Positions 1 to 8,113 of a stretch of 64,000 bases of DNA are shown here, in pieces (position 1 is the first letter of the stretch; each line of letters opens with the position of its first letter). This stretch comes from Methanococcoides sp. AM1 (GTDB taxonomy: Archaea; Halobacteriota; Methanosarcinia; Methanosarcinales; Methanosarcinaceae). Where the stretch lies: assembly GCF_900774055.1 (NCBI RefSeq), contig NZ_CAAGSW010000005.1:186001-250000 (forward strand). The letters are read 5' to 3'. The notes under the pieces are model-generated. The model did no database searches. It was not told the DNA's origin and saw nothing but the letters and a program-made list of their open reading frames with translations. Both the position numbers and the translations under genes were made by a program.

Positions 1-248
1 ACCCGTCTATTGACAGCATCGTAGAAAAGCTGAAGGAAACGCACCGTGTCATCGCTTTCAATGCAAGCGAAAAGGCAGCAGAGGCCGGAAGCAGACAGGC
101 AATGAACGTTGTTCTTGTCGGAGCTGTCTCCAACTTCCTGCCTATAAAGACAGAAACCCTGCTTGAACGCGTTAAAGAGATGGTTCCTCCAAAGACCATT
201 GACACGAACGTAAAAGCTTTTGAAATGGGAAGAAGCATGGCCGAATAA
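1..248 (+). CDS. iorB: Indolepyruvate:ferredoxin oxidoreductase beta subunit, C-terminal part
   Basis: This is the last ~81 codons of a gene that begins before the window; the frame is open from base 3 to the TAA at 246-248. The visible protein contains NVVLVGAVSNFLP, then a VPPK stretch and a final KAFEMGR. That pattern is typical of the C-terminus of the pyruvate/indolepyruvate ferredoxin oxidoreductase gamma-type domain, as in IorB, where a conserved VPPK and NxxAFExGR close the protein. With IorA it oxidises aryl-2-oxoacids from aromatic amino acids, or works in reverse for aromatic amino acid synthesis in methanogens. The family assignment comes from the tail only, so another oxidoreductase gamma subunit is possible. 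Confidence 0.75.
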   Translation, partial: PSIDSIVEKLKETHRVIAFNASEKAAEAGSRQAMNVVLVGAVSNFLPIKTETLLERVKEMVPPKTIDTNVKAFEMGRSMAE

Positions 249-286
249 GACCATACTTCAATTTCTTTTTGTTTTCAAGACCAGAG

Positions 287-1126
287 ATGTACACCATCAG
301 GACAGAAGATTTCGACCTGGATTATACGCTTGACTGCGGTCAGGTGTTCCGCTGGGATAAGGACGGAGACTTGTGGACAGGCGTGGTCAACGGTACCGTT
401 GCCCGCATAAGCCAGAACCCTGATACAGGTGAACTTCTGGTCGATTCATCTCTTGATGAGGAATTCTTTTATCATTACTTCAAGCTCGACGACGACCTGC
501 CGGCAATTTTCGAGCAAATCAACAAGGACGAGCACATGGATATCGCGATCAATAAATATCGCGGACTACGCCTGATCCGCCAGGATCCCTGGGAATGCCT
601 GATCTCCTACATGCTTGCCACCGCTTCGAACATCCCGAGGATAAAGAAGAACATATCCATGCTTTCAGCAATGTTCGGAGAAGAACTGGAAGAGGGACTC
701 TACAGCTTCCCGAAACCAGAAGACCTTGCAGCAACCTGCTGTGATGAACTTTGCGAATGCAAGATGGGATTCAGAACAGCCAGAATAATCAAAGCAGCGA
801 ATGTTGTTGTCACCGGAGACATTGTCCTTAATGAACTGTTCAGGCTTGAATATCAGGCTGCAAAGAAGGAGCTGATGTCACTGGAGGGTATCGGTGAGAA
901 GGTCGCAGACTGCATCCTGCTGTTCGCATTCGATAAGATGGAAGGCTTCCCTGTGGATACCCATGTGGAGAAGATCGTCAGAACCTACTACGGCGATGAC
1001 CCGTTCTTTGAAGGCAAAGCCACCAAGACAAAAATAGGAAACTGGGGCAGGCACTATTTCGGGAAGTACTGCGGCTATGCCCAGCAATATCTGTTCTACC
1101 AGAAGCGGCTTGAGGGGCTTATCTAA
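287..1126 (+). CDS. ogg: 8-oxoguanine DNA glycosylase/AP lyase, Ogg family
   Basis: A 279-residue HhH-GPD base-excision repair enzyme. The N-terminal LDCGQVFRW (residues 15-23) matches the start of the eukaryotic-type OGG1 fold. The helix-hairpin-helix LEGIGEKVADC begins near residue 199 and carries the Schiff-base lysine (about Lys205); the catalytic aspartate is in PVDTHV (about Asp224). It removes 8-oxoguanine opposite C and nicks the abasic site. I chose ATG 287; a TTG at 269 would add six residues, and neither has a clear ribosome binding site. It follows iorB by 38 bases on the same strand. There is no FeS cluster loop, unlike nth at 15.4 kb. Confidence 0.88.
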   Translation: MYTIRTEDFDLDYTLDCGQVFRWDKDGDLWTGVVNGTVARISQNPDTGELLVDSSLDEEFFYHYFKLDDDLPAIFEQINKDEHMDIAINKYRGLRLIRQDPWECLISYMLATASNIPRIKKNISMLSAMFGEELEEGLYSFPKPEDLAATCCDELCECKMGFRTARIIKAANVVVTGDIVLNELFRLEYQAAKKELMSLEGIGEKVADCILLFAFDKMEGFPVDTHVEKIVRTYYGDDPFFEGKATKTKIGNWGRHYFGKYCGYAQQYLFYQKRLEGLI

Positions 1127-1637
1127 TTCTACTCAGCATATCATTCCACGCTGTTCAAATACTTTGGTTAAAAAATATCCCAATTCTTAAGGCTTGGTGT
1201 ACTATTCTAAACAAAAACGAGAAGGTACGAATGCCTCCTCCTGTATAACAAGTCGGGGATATATACAAAGAAAAATATGGCAACGGGGTTTTGTATGTAT
1301 AACACACGACCACAATTCAAACATCTGAGAAAAAACCGAACTCCCAATATTTACTGCTGACATGAACTGAAGTTAAATAATTAAAAAGTGAATTATTAAT
1401 TAATTTCTAGAATACTTGGTTTGCATACCATCAAGATTTAACTAAAGGATAAGCTTGATATCTTTATTCTTTTCTTTTTTATAAAAAAACCAAGAGCAAT
1501 AAAAACAATTTCTGATACGATTCTTGTACGAAAATTAAAGATTTATGTAGAAATTGATAATGAAATGAAGAAAACAATAGCAATAGGAAGAATTTCTTGT
1601 ATGAGCTTTATACGAAAGATAAAGAAAATGATAGAAA
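1127..1637. other. AT-rich intergenic region with a tRNA-3'-end-like scrap
   Basis: No convincing gene lies here. The sequence is AT-rich, with oligo-A and oligo-T runs around 1470-1510 that may serve as terminator and promoter material. At about 1219-1265 a stretch resembles a decayed copy of a tRNA T-arm and acceptor end followed by a GTCGGGGATATA tail; the same tail occurs at 37152-37165. Nothing else could be supported. Confidence 0.5.
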
Positions 1638-2105
1638 ATGAAACAAGGTATTCTAAGTAATAATATTTATATATTGGTAATTAAAGCCTTACTTATGCCC
1701 GTTTGGTTAAAGACTTTACTCAAAAGCTTGGATGATAACCTGGATGAAAAGACAAAAATTACAATCATGAAGGCATGTGGTGAAAATTGTCCATTCACTC
1801 ACCTCACAGATGAACGATTGTTAGCAATCAAGGATGCTTCCAATGATGAACATGATTTTTTGGAAAAGTTGTCTCAACAATGGCGAGTCAAAATAGAGGG
1901 TAATGATGTCTATGTTGTCTTTGACAAATGTTATTGCCCTCTTGTCAACGAGAATATTGATGATGCTTCAGCAACTCTCTGTTATTGTACTCTGGGAAAT
2001 CTAAAAAAGAAGTTCAGAATAGGACTAAATAGAGATATAGATGTCTTGATGGAGAAAACAGTTATTTCCGGAGATGATGAATGCCGATTTAAAATACTTA
2101 TATAA
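1638..2105 (+). CDS. Cysteine-rich protein with V4R-like C-terminal end, function unknown
   Basis: A 155-residue soluble protein. Paired cysteines occur as CGENC, YCP and CYC, and the C-terminal ending SGDDECRFKI resembles the closing segment of V4R (4-vinyl reductase) domains and related small-molecule or metal-binding proteins. A link to the uncharacterised DUF6144 group is possible but unproven. The first ~20 residues are hydrophobic and poorly conserved-looking, so the internal ATG at 1692 (MPVWLKTLL) may be the real start; no strong ribosome binding site marks either. It stands alone between two AT-rich spacers. A sensor or redox role would fit the cysteines but is only inferred. Confidence 0.6.
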   Translation: MKQGILSNNIYILVIKALLMPVWLKTLLKSLDDNLDEKTKITIMKACGENCPFTHLTDERLLAIKDASNDEHDFLEKLSQQWRVKIEGNDVYVVFDKCYCPLVNENIDDASATLCYCTLGNLKKKFRIGLNRDIDVLMEKTVISGDDECRFKILI

Positions 2106-2378
2106 AATGTTCATCTCTTCAGCACCGCAATGATAATGAGAAAACAGCAGTGAATCAGATGTAGAAACCCCATAATAAAGGAAGTCGACTTTAATCGGAA
2201 TACGAAGGAGATGAGGAAGATATTATAGATAATGTCATAATGATATTTCCCCTATATTTTTCCATATAAACATCCATCCCACGTTTCCAACCTTTCTCTA
2301 CTAGAGGTTGTAAAAGCATTAGACATTGAGAAGAGTAAGAATTATTAAAGTCAAAAAAGAAAAATCAGACCTATTCGG

Positions 2379-2876
2379 TCACTGGACCTTAGCCTGAATT
2401 TCCTTTGCAAATTCCTTTGCTTTCTGAAGATGGGATTCATCAGGCTGTCCTTTTGCGGCTGGACCCAACGCAGCAAATGCCTTCATCTCAGGGTCATCGG
2501 ACTTTTCGAGCATATCAAGAACGTGCTGTGCAATTTCACCCTGACACTCAAATGTACCAAGTAAATTACCCTTGGCTGCGATATCCTTTAATGATCCAGT
2601 CCATGATTTAATGGCCTCAAATCCTTCAGGAACACCATGAGTCATGAAGAATGCTATGCCCTTACCAGCTACATTCTCTTTTACGAATTTTGAAACATTC
2701 TCCGGAACATTGAATTGTAATACAGGAAAACCTACGAAGACAAGGTCATAACCTTCAAAGTTGGTTAGATCCTTAATATCTTTGATGTCCTTTTCACCAG
2801 CAATTTCATCATAAATAGCTTCTGCGATCTTCTTTGTATTTCCTGTCTGTGTCATATATGCTACTAATGTTTTCAT
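2379..2876 (-). CDS. Flavodoxin
   Basis: A 165-residue single-domain flavodoxin. The N-terminal strand LVAYMTQTGNTKKIAEAI holds the FMN phosphate-binding T-x-T-G-N-T loop (about residues 8-13). The middle part, DLVFVGFPV and AFFMTHG, supplies the loops that cover the isoalloxazine ring. It would shuttle electrons as a low-potential carrier when iron is short. The start at 2876 is set by a GGTGGGAG ribosome binding site seven bases upstream; the longer frame from 2918 adds 14 unlikely residues. It is divergent from a ferredoxin gene 250 bases away, so the two alternative electron carriers share an upstream region. Confidence 0.9.
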   Translation of the reverse strand: MKTLVAYMTQTGNTKKIAEAIYDEIAGEKDIKDIKDLTNFEGYDLVFVGFPVLQFNVPENVSKFVKENVAGKGIAFFMTHGVPEGFEAIKSWTGSLKDIAAKGNLLGTFECQGEIAQHVLDMLEKSDDPEMKAFAALGPAAKGQPDESHLQKAKEFAKEIQAKVQ

Positions 2877-3125
2877 GAACTCCCACCTTATAATTGATAT
2901 AAAAGGTAGGCTGTACAAATTTATAAAGATGAGGGTTGATAAAATGTACCAACATTAAATAAGTACAGAAAAAAGTAATCGTTTTGATAATTTCTTCGGT
3001 TCAGATAATATTGAACAAAACTTGTATTGATATTCGATGCATTTTTATCAAATATTATTTAATAAGTATATTGTAAAATTTGCAACTAATGCAAGTTAAA
3101 TCAACTTGAATGGGAGAGAATAACA

Positions 3126-3302
3126 ATGGTAGCGATAGTTAACAGGGACGAATGTGTAGGATGCGGAGTATGTGTAGATGATTGCCCAGCCGAAGCAATT
3201 ACAATGGACGAAGAAAACATCGCTGTAGTAGATGCTGGTAAATGTACTGAATGTGGTATATGTGTGGACTCCTGTCCATCCGAAGCAATTTCAATGGAAT
3301 AA
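3126..3302 (+). CDS. 2[4Fe-4S] ferredoxin, 58 residues
   Basis: A short gene for a clostridial-type ferredoxin. Two CxxCxxCxxxCP cluster motifs are visible, [14 protein letters not shown] (residues 9-22) and [13 protein letters not shown] (residues 39-51), each followed by an EAI segment; the halves are near-duplicates of each other. It is a soluble low-potential electron carrier for methanogenic redox enzymes. A GGGAGA stretch precedes the ATG and an AT-rich TATA-like element lies about 70 bases upstream. A strong hairpin overlapping the stop codon ends the transcript. Confidence 0.95.
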   Translation: MVAIVNRDECVGCGVCVDDCPAEAITMDEENIAVVDAGKCTECGICVDSCPSEAISME

Positions 3303-3334
3303 ACAAGTTTATTCCATTTGTCTTTCTATTTTTC
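3293..3334 (+). terminator. Intrinsic-type terminator of the ferredoxin gene
   Basis: A perfect 11-base-pair inverted repeat (3293-3303 with 3308-3318) with a four-base CAAG loop is followed by a T-rich tract. It includes the ferredoxin stop codon. Confidence 0.7.
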
Positions 3335-3385
3335 ATATTCGGCATAAGGCAGGCCAATGATCGTCTTCCTCAACAGATCAGATCA
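3326..3385 (-). pseudogene. Scrap of a gene related to the fragments at 39.1-40.2 kb
   Basis: On the minus strand 17 codons read DLLRKTIIGLPYAEYEK and then stop; a stop also lies just upstream in frame. The peptide and its DNA (about 80 percent by eye) match the end of the open frame at 39920-40156, which reads DLLRKKIIEMSYTEWKK. It is therefore a leftover of the same gene family, too short to function. It sits directly after the ferredoxin terminator. Confidence 0.5.
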
Positions 3386-3469
3386 ACACCAACTTTTAAT
3401 GTTAATATAACATTGACATATATTGTATTTTATTATTTTTCTAAAGTGCGTTGACAGGAGATGTTATTT

Positions 3470-3622
3470 GTGTCGAGAAATATGTGTACATGGAAAAAAG
3501 ATGACATCAGAGACAGGGAAGATGAATTCAAAGAACTTGTCACAGGTGCAAAATTCTACTGCAAAAACTGTGGAAGGGCATCAAACGATATGAAGTACCT
3601 TTGCAGACCTGGAAAACTCTAA
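3470..3622 (+). CDS. 50-residue four-cysteine protein, possible zinc ribbon
   Basis: A short frame starting with GTG at 3470, nine bases after a good AGGAG ribosome binding site; an ATG at 3482 is the alternative. The product has a charged N-terminal half, then FYCKNCGRAS and YLCRPGK, giving cysteines at about 6, 31, 34 and 45. CxxC plus two more cysteines suggests a small zinc-binding or redox protein. I do not recognise a named family, but the good ribosome binding site and cysteine pattern argue for a real gene. Confidence 0.6.
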   Translation: MSRNMCTWKKDDIRDREDEFKELVTGAKFYCKNCGRASNDMKYLCRPGKL

Positions 3623-3754
3623 AGCGATCCTGGAGCACATTATCAATATGATCGTGATTTCCTAAGGGTTATTTCTCCATGTCTGTGACATCATTTTGAT
3701 TGCGTGCTTGATTTCAATTTTTCAACACTACCACGACCTCATCACAGAGGACTC

Positions 3755-5101
3755 TCAGAGCCATCCATTGAGGAAACTTCGCAATCCTTCATCCTTCAGA
3801 CCAATGATCTGTTCACCCTCAAGAACTGTGAAACCTTCCCTTACGCTCTTTGAGATATGTTTTCCAAGAGAACATCCGCCAACTTCTGACTCCAGAAATA
3901 CAACTGCATCGGTATATTTGCGAGGGATCTCAGCAACATAGAACCCATCCTGAATTGTCAGGGAGTAAGCATCCGGATTATCAACATATTTTGACCTGAA
4001 TGCCTCGGCATGAGCTCGCACCCATACAGGTGGCCCCCTGTGCCTTTTCACATCCGGCAGGGTCTTTGACAACAGTTCCAGGAATACAACCGAATCCTCA
4101 CCACTCCATTTACCGGCCTTCAGAACGGTAAATTCATTCTTCTCAAGCATTGGTACGATGGAATGCTCCATCTTCGCAAATTGCGGATAGAAAATATCAT
4201 CCACAACATCAGGTGTCTTGAAAACAATAGCTATCAATGAGGTAACACGTGTTTTCATCCTGTCTAGCAACTCTGCGTCAGAGATTGGAGGTTCTGCAGA
4301 AGCGAAGAACATGCTTTCATCGGGAGTGTCAAGGAAGCTCCTGGAAACATCGATGAACGTGCAGAACTTGTCCAAGGACAGTGCAGCAGCCACATTCCTT
4401 CTTGGGTCTGTGGGATCAATAACAACAAGAGGGTCCTCGAATTTTTGGGCACCGTGTTCCATGAGATCTAGAAGCAGACCCGGACGCCATTCACAAGCAG
4501 CCTCCAGCACTTTTTCGAAAGAACCGTAGTTGATCACCAGAAGCTCTGTGAGATAACCTGAGAAACCTTCGGTCTTGAGCTCGGAGCCATAGACACCTGT
4601 GCCTTTCATGAACTGCTTGAGCAACAGTACATCGTCCTCGCGACCATTGAGATGAGCCTTTATGAACTCATTATGGAAAGGTGTCCTGTCAACTGCGGAG
4701 AGGATGCATGATGCACTGGAAACACTGTAACATGGAACAAGGTCAACATCAAAGCCACTGTACCTCATCTTGACATAAGGATGCTCTGCATAGTGCTCAT
4801 CCCACTCCTGTGCCTCTTTTGCTATCTGCCGACCAACGGACAGACCATAGCTTTCAAGGTCCTCGCGGCTTGTGGTGTCAGGGAACATGATGAATATATC
4901 AAGGTCATGGGTTCCGGATATCCAGGTACCTCGGGCAGCCGAGCCTACAAGCTGGGTCTTTACACCGGTCAGGCCGACCTTGAAGGTAATGCAATCGATC
5001 TTGTACATCAGTTCATCAGCAACTTTGGTCAGACGTGCCCTTTCTTCATCTGATGGCTTGATCTTATCCAAAATTCTGTTTTTGATATCTTCCATGTTCA
5101 T
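3755..5101 (-). CDS. cca: CCA-adding enzyme (tRNA nucleotidyltransferase, archaeal class I)
   Basis: A 448-residue enzyme that builds and repairs the CCA end of tRNA from CTP and ATP. The class I nucleotidyltransferase signature GSAARGTW...HDLDIF spans residues 53-70, with metal-binding aspartates 66 and 68; the third carboxylate lies in VDLVPCY further on. Length and domain order match archaeal CCA enzymes. MEDIK (ATG at 5095) is an alternative start two codons in. It is needed here because the tRNA-Arg gene at 55.4 kb does not encode CCA. It is a single-gene unit convergent with the small genes upstream. Confidence 0.95.
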   Translation of the reverse strand: MNMEDIKNRILDKIKPSDEERARLTKVADELMYKIDCITFKVGLTGVKTQLVGSAARGTWISGTHDLDIFIMFPDTTSREDLESYGLSVGRQIAKEAQEWDEHYAEHPYVKMRYSGFDVDLVPCYSVSSASCILSAVDRTPFHNEFIKAHLNGREDDVLLLKQFMKGTGVYGSELKTEGFSGYLTELLVINYGSFEKVLEAACEWRPGLLLDLMEHGAQKFEDPLVVIDPTDPRRNVAAALSLDKFCTFIDVSRSFLDTPDESMFFASAEPPISDAELLDRMKTRVTSLIAIVFKTPDVVDDIFYPQFAKMEHSIVPMLEKNEFTVLKAGKWSGEDSVVFLELLSKTLPDVKRHRGPPVWVRAHAEAFRSKYVDNPDAYSLTIQDGFYVAEIPRKYTDAVVFLESEVGGCSLGKHISKSVREGFTVLEGEQIIGLKDEGLRSFLNGWL

Positions 5102-5466
5102 TCTCTCGATGATAGTCCTTGTACGTACTACTCCTCAAAAGTATAAAACCATTTGAGATGAACGATCCGGGATCCGGATCCATTCGGTCTTTAATGCTCT
5201 ATTCGGGTATTGGATTTGCCAAAACATGCTTTGTCCGAAAATTGATTCAAATAGATGCAAGGTTGATGACTTTTTCCCAGAGAGATTGTCAAGCCAAGAT
5301 CACAACCAGTTGACAAAAGTCCTTTAGCTCCCACTCTTATATTCTATATTTTTTGAGCAAATGCGGCTATGGTTCAACCCCTACATTCACACAGTTACCA
5401 TATTTGCGCGATGTCTTAATATACAACTTAATTGAAATATATTGACAATGTTGGATGTGGGGACAA
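5102..5466. other. Intergenic region between divergent cca and the beta-helix gene
   Basis: About 360 bases without a convincing gene. It must hold the promoters of both divergent neighbours. A TTAATATAC element near 5417 is a plausible TATA box for the plus-strand gene. No repeat or RNA gene was recognised. Confidence 0.4.
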
Positions 5467-6900
5467 ATGCGAATGAAATCATATAAAATACACTATATTG
5501 CAATAACAATTATCTTTTTGATAGTAACATCGAATAGTGTAGCAGCGAGTACAATTATTGTCGACGATAGTGGAAATGAAGATTATACTACCATTCAGGC
5601 AGCCGTCAACGCATCAAACAATGGTGATACAGTTCTTGTTTATCCTGGAAGATATTCAGAAAACGTTGATGTGGACAAGGAGTTAGCGATAATCGCAAAA
5701 ACTCAAAATCCAGATGATACGACTGTTCAAGCTAATGATCTAAATGATCCTGTATTTCATGTAACTGCAAATAACGTGACAATCAGTGGATTTAATGTGA
5801 CAGGTGCTAATGGCACTGAAAAAAACAGTCCTGCCTATGGCATATATCTTGATGGAAGACATGAATTTGTTATCGCTAATGATGACGAAGTCCAGGGTTG
5901 TATCATTACTAACAATAGATTGTTCAACAATAGCATAGGTGTCTTTTTGGAGGACTCCAGCAATAATGTACTGAGTAATAACACTGCTTCAGGCAACAAT
6001 TTTGCCATCTTTTTTGGGAGTTCCAACAGCATTAAGCTGAGTAAAAATGATTTGGTGAACAACTATGGAGGCATTGCGATGCTTGGAGGCACTAATAACA
6101 CATTAAACAATAACAACATTTCGAACAACAGTTATGGTATTATTTTGGACATTTATAGCAACGACAATACGTTTAGCAATAACATAGCTTCAGACAACGA
6201 ACATGGTATCTACATTAGAGGCTCCGCAAATCTCACGCTTATAAATAACACTGCAAGCTTCAACAAACGTGACGGAATCTACCTTGATCGTTCTCACTAC
6301 AACGTGCTGGAAGGCAACACAGCAAATTCAAACGGTGAACATGGAATTTATCTTAATGATTTTTCCTGGGGCAATTATCTGGGAAACAACACTGCTTCGA
6401 ATAATGAGCACGGAATCATGTTGTATTATTACAGCGACCATAACTCATTGATCAATAATACTGCAAACTCGAACGAACAATATGGCATCTATCTGAATGA
6501 AACCAGTAACAACAGTATCGAGGGAAACACTGCAAACTCGAATAAAATGCATGGAATATACCTGAAATCTTCCACCTTCAACACGATCATTAATAATACT
6601 GCAAATTTCAATGGCTATCATGGTATCGATCTTAATCAATCCAATAACAAAACTGTGAATACCGATATCATAACACATGATTTCAAATATTGCAAGTTCC
6701 TTGAAGATTCCAGCAATAACAATACCGTGAGTGGAAATCATCTATTCGACAATGGCAAAGGTCTCGTTGCAAATGTTTCTGAAAATAACATCGGCATCAA
6801 CTACATCAACGATAGGGGAATTACCGAGATGCCTTTTATCGGTTCCGTGCTGACATTGATCATATTGGGAATTGCATTTATGTTTATGAGAAAAGAATGA
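5467..6900 (+). CDS. Secreted NosD-like right-handed beta-helix surface protein
   Basis: A ~477-residue extracytoplasmic protein. It has a signal peptide (basic start, then IAITIIFLIVTSNSVAA), followed by a copper-binding NosD/PbH1-like domain opening with DYTTIQAAVNASNNGDTV. Then come a dozen or more ~24-residue repeats rich in Asn (NNTAS...HGIYL), which stack as parallel beta-helix coils. A C-terminal hydrophobic segment with a basic tail (residues ~455-478) anchors it. That tail lacks the PGF motif usual for archaeosortase substrates; it begins TEMPFIG. The frame also opens at 5455, but ATG 5467 gives a better signal peptide. It probably belongs to the cell surface, with a binding or polysaccharide-related role. 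Confidence 0.8.
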   Translation: MRMKSYKIHYIAITIIFLIVTSNSVAASTIIVDDSGNEDYTTIQAAVNASNNGDTVLVYPGRYSENVDVDKELAIIAKTQNPDDTTVQANDLNDPVFHVTANNVTISGFNVTGANGTEKNSPAYGIYLDGRHEFVIANDDEVQGCIITNNRLFNNSIGVFLEDSSNNVLSNNTASGNNFAIFFGSSNSIKLSKNDLVNNYGGIAMLGGTNNTLNNNNISNNSYGIILDIYSNDNTFSNNIASDNEHGIYIRGSANLTLINNTASFNKRDGIYLDRSHYNVLEGNTANSNGEHGIYLNDFSWGNYLGNNTASNNEHGIMLYYYSDHNSLINNTANSNEQYGIYLNETSNNSIEGNTANSNKMHGIYLKSSTFNTIINNTANFNGYHGIDLNQSNNKTVNTDIITHDFKYCKFLEDSSNNNTVSGNHLFDNGKGLVANVSENNIGINYINDRGITEMPFIGSVLTLIILGIAFMFMRKE

Positions 6901-7105
6901 GATTCAACAGGCTTAATAAAAAGACTGTTGAGAGGGTAAGAGTCAAAGCAGCCAATACAGATAACCATTTATACAGTTTGAAACTATATTTCAATGTACT
7001 TTCAGAAGAAAAATACCATTCGGAGGCTCAGGGGGAACACCGGAAATATCGGGGAGCCAGTTCCGGAATGGAAACACAATCGATCACTACGGAGGAGTCT
7101 CTAAA

Positions 7106-7636
7106 ATGATAAGTGAAAGGATGACAGATGCGCTTAACACACAGATCAACAAGGAAATGTATTCCGCATATCTTTACATGGCAATGTCAGCTCACAGTTC
7201 TAACGTCGGGCTAAACGGATTTGCGAACTGGTTCATGGTCCAGTATCAGGAAGAAATGTTACACACCATGAAGCTCTACAACTATGTTAGCGATCAGGGA
7301 GCACCTGTCAAACTCATGCAAATCGATGAACCACCACAGGAGTTCGGCACTGCACTTGACATGCTTTATGCAACCCTTGAACATGAGCAGTTCATCACAA
7401 AATCCATCAATGATCTAGTGGACCTTGCCATCGAAGAGAAGGACCATGCAACCCACATCTTCCTCCAGTGGTACATCACCGAGCAGATCGAGGAAGAAGG
7501 CAATGACAATGAGATCATCGACAAGCTCAAACTTGCAGGAGAAGAAGGAAATGGCCTGTTCATTATAGACAAGGAACTCTCTGCAAGGGTATTCAACCCG
7601 CCTGCAGCAGTAACCGACTGGACACAGATCAGGTGA
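7106..7636 (+). CDS. ftn: Ferritin (FtnA type)
   Basis: A 176-residue non-heme ferritin that stores iron as a 24-mer and oxidises Fe(II). All ferroxidase ligands are in place with the numbering of bacterial FtnA: Glu17, Glu50, His53, Glu94 and Gln127. A GGAGG ribosome binding site lies eight bases before the ATG. The stop overlaps the next frame, so the CMD-family gene downstream is probably co-transcribed. In an anaerobe it limits Fenton chemistry on oxygen exposure and stores iron for FeS enzymes. The ~200 bases upstream hold an open frame but no supportable gene. Confidence 0.95.
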   Translation: MISERMTDALNTQINKEMYSAYLYMAMSAHSSNVGLNGFANWFMVQYQEEMLHTMKLYNYVSDQGAPVKLMQIDEPPQEFGTALDMLYATLEHEQFITKSINDLVDLAIEEKDHATHIFLQWYITEQIEEEGNDNEIIDKLKLAGEEGNGLFIIDKELSARVFNPPAAVTDWTQIR

Positions 7637-7641
7637 TATCA

Positions 7642-8001
7642 ATGACAGGAAATACAGAAGAAATAAAGCAGGTCAAAGGCTCCATGCCAAAGGCTATCAA
7701 GATGGCAAAGGAAATGGACGATGACTTCGGTCAGGGACTTGCAGGATTCTACAAGGCCATCTGGAAGGACAGGGAAGACGGCCTTTCAATGAAGAACAAG
7801 CACCTTATCGTCTTTGCCATAGCATGTTCAAAGAACAACACCAACAGTGCAAAGAAGATCCTTGTGAAACTCAAGAAACACGGTGCTACAAGGGCAGAGG
7901 TCCTGGACGCAATGATGATGGCAGCATGGACTGGCGGTATCCAGAACTTTACTGACATCAGCACTGACGTGCTGCCTGAAATGGATAAACTTGGATACTA
8001 A
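7642..8001 (+). CDS. Carboxymuconolactone decarboxylase-family protein without the CxxC site
   Basis: A 119-residue small all-helical protein of the CMD/AhpD fold: the LIVFAIACSKNN segment (about 55-66) and the GATRAEVLDAMMMAAWTGG helix (about 80-98) are typical. AhpD-type peroxidases have CxxC-x-H in the first of these; here only one cysteine remains, so a thiol peroxidase role is doubtful. I start it at ATG 7642, six bases after AGGTGA; a GTG at 7633 overlaps the ferritin stop. Coupling to ferritin suggests a role in oxidative or iron stress. A hairpin terminator follows at once. Confidence 0.8.
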   Translation: MTGNTEEIKQVKGSMPKAIKMAKEMDDDFGQGLAGFYKAIWKDREDGLSMKNKHLIVFAIACSKNNTNSAKKILVKLKKHGATRAEVLDAMMMAAWTGGIQNFTDISTDVLPEMDKLGY

Positions 8002-8030
8002 GACCTGATCCGGGTCTTAACTTCTTTTTT
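8000..8030 (+). terminator. Terminator after the ferritin operon
   Basis: A six-base-pair hairpin (AAGACC with GGTCTT, 8000-8005 and 8013-8018) is followed by a T-rich run ending at 8030, directly behind the CMD-family stop codon. Confidence 0.6.
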
Positions 8031-8113
8031 AATTAGTAGTCTCAGTAAAACTAAGCTGCAGAATGAAGTTTTACGAAAATAAATGATAAAAACAAAAACA
8101 GAAGAGCGAAAGC

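Noticed and set aside
6897-7109. 70-codon open frame between the beta-helix gene and ferritin
   Set aside because: No ribosome binding site, overlaps the upstream stop, and the composition is not protein-like; it is most likely the ferritin upstream region.
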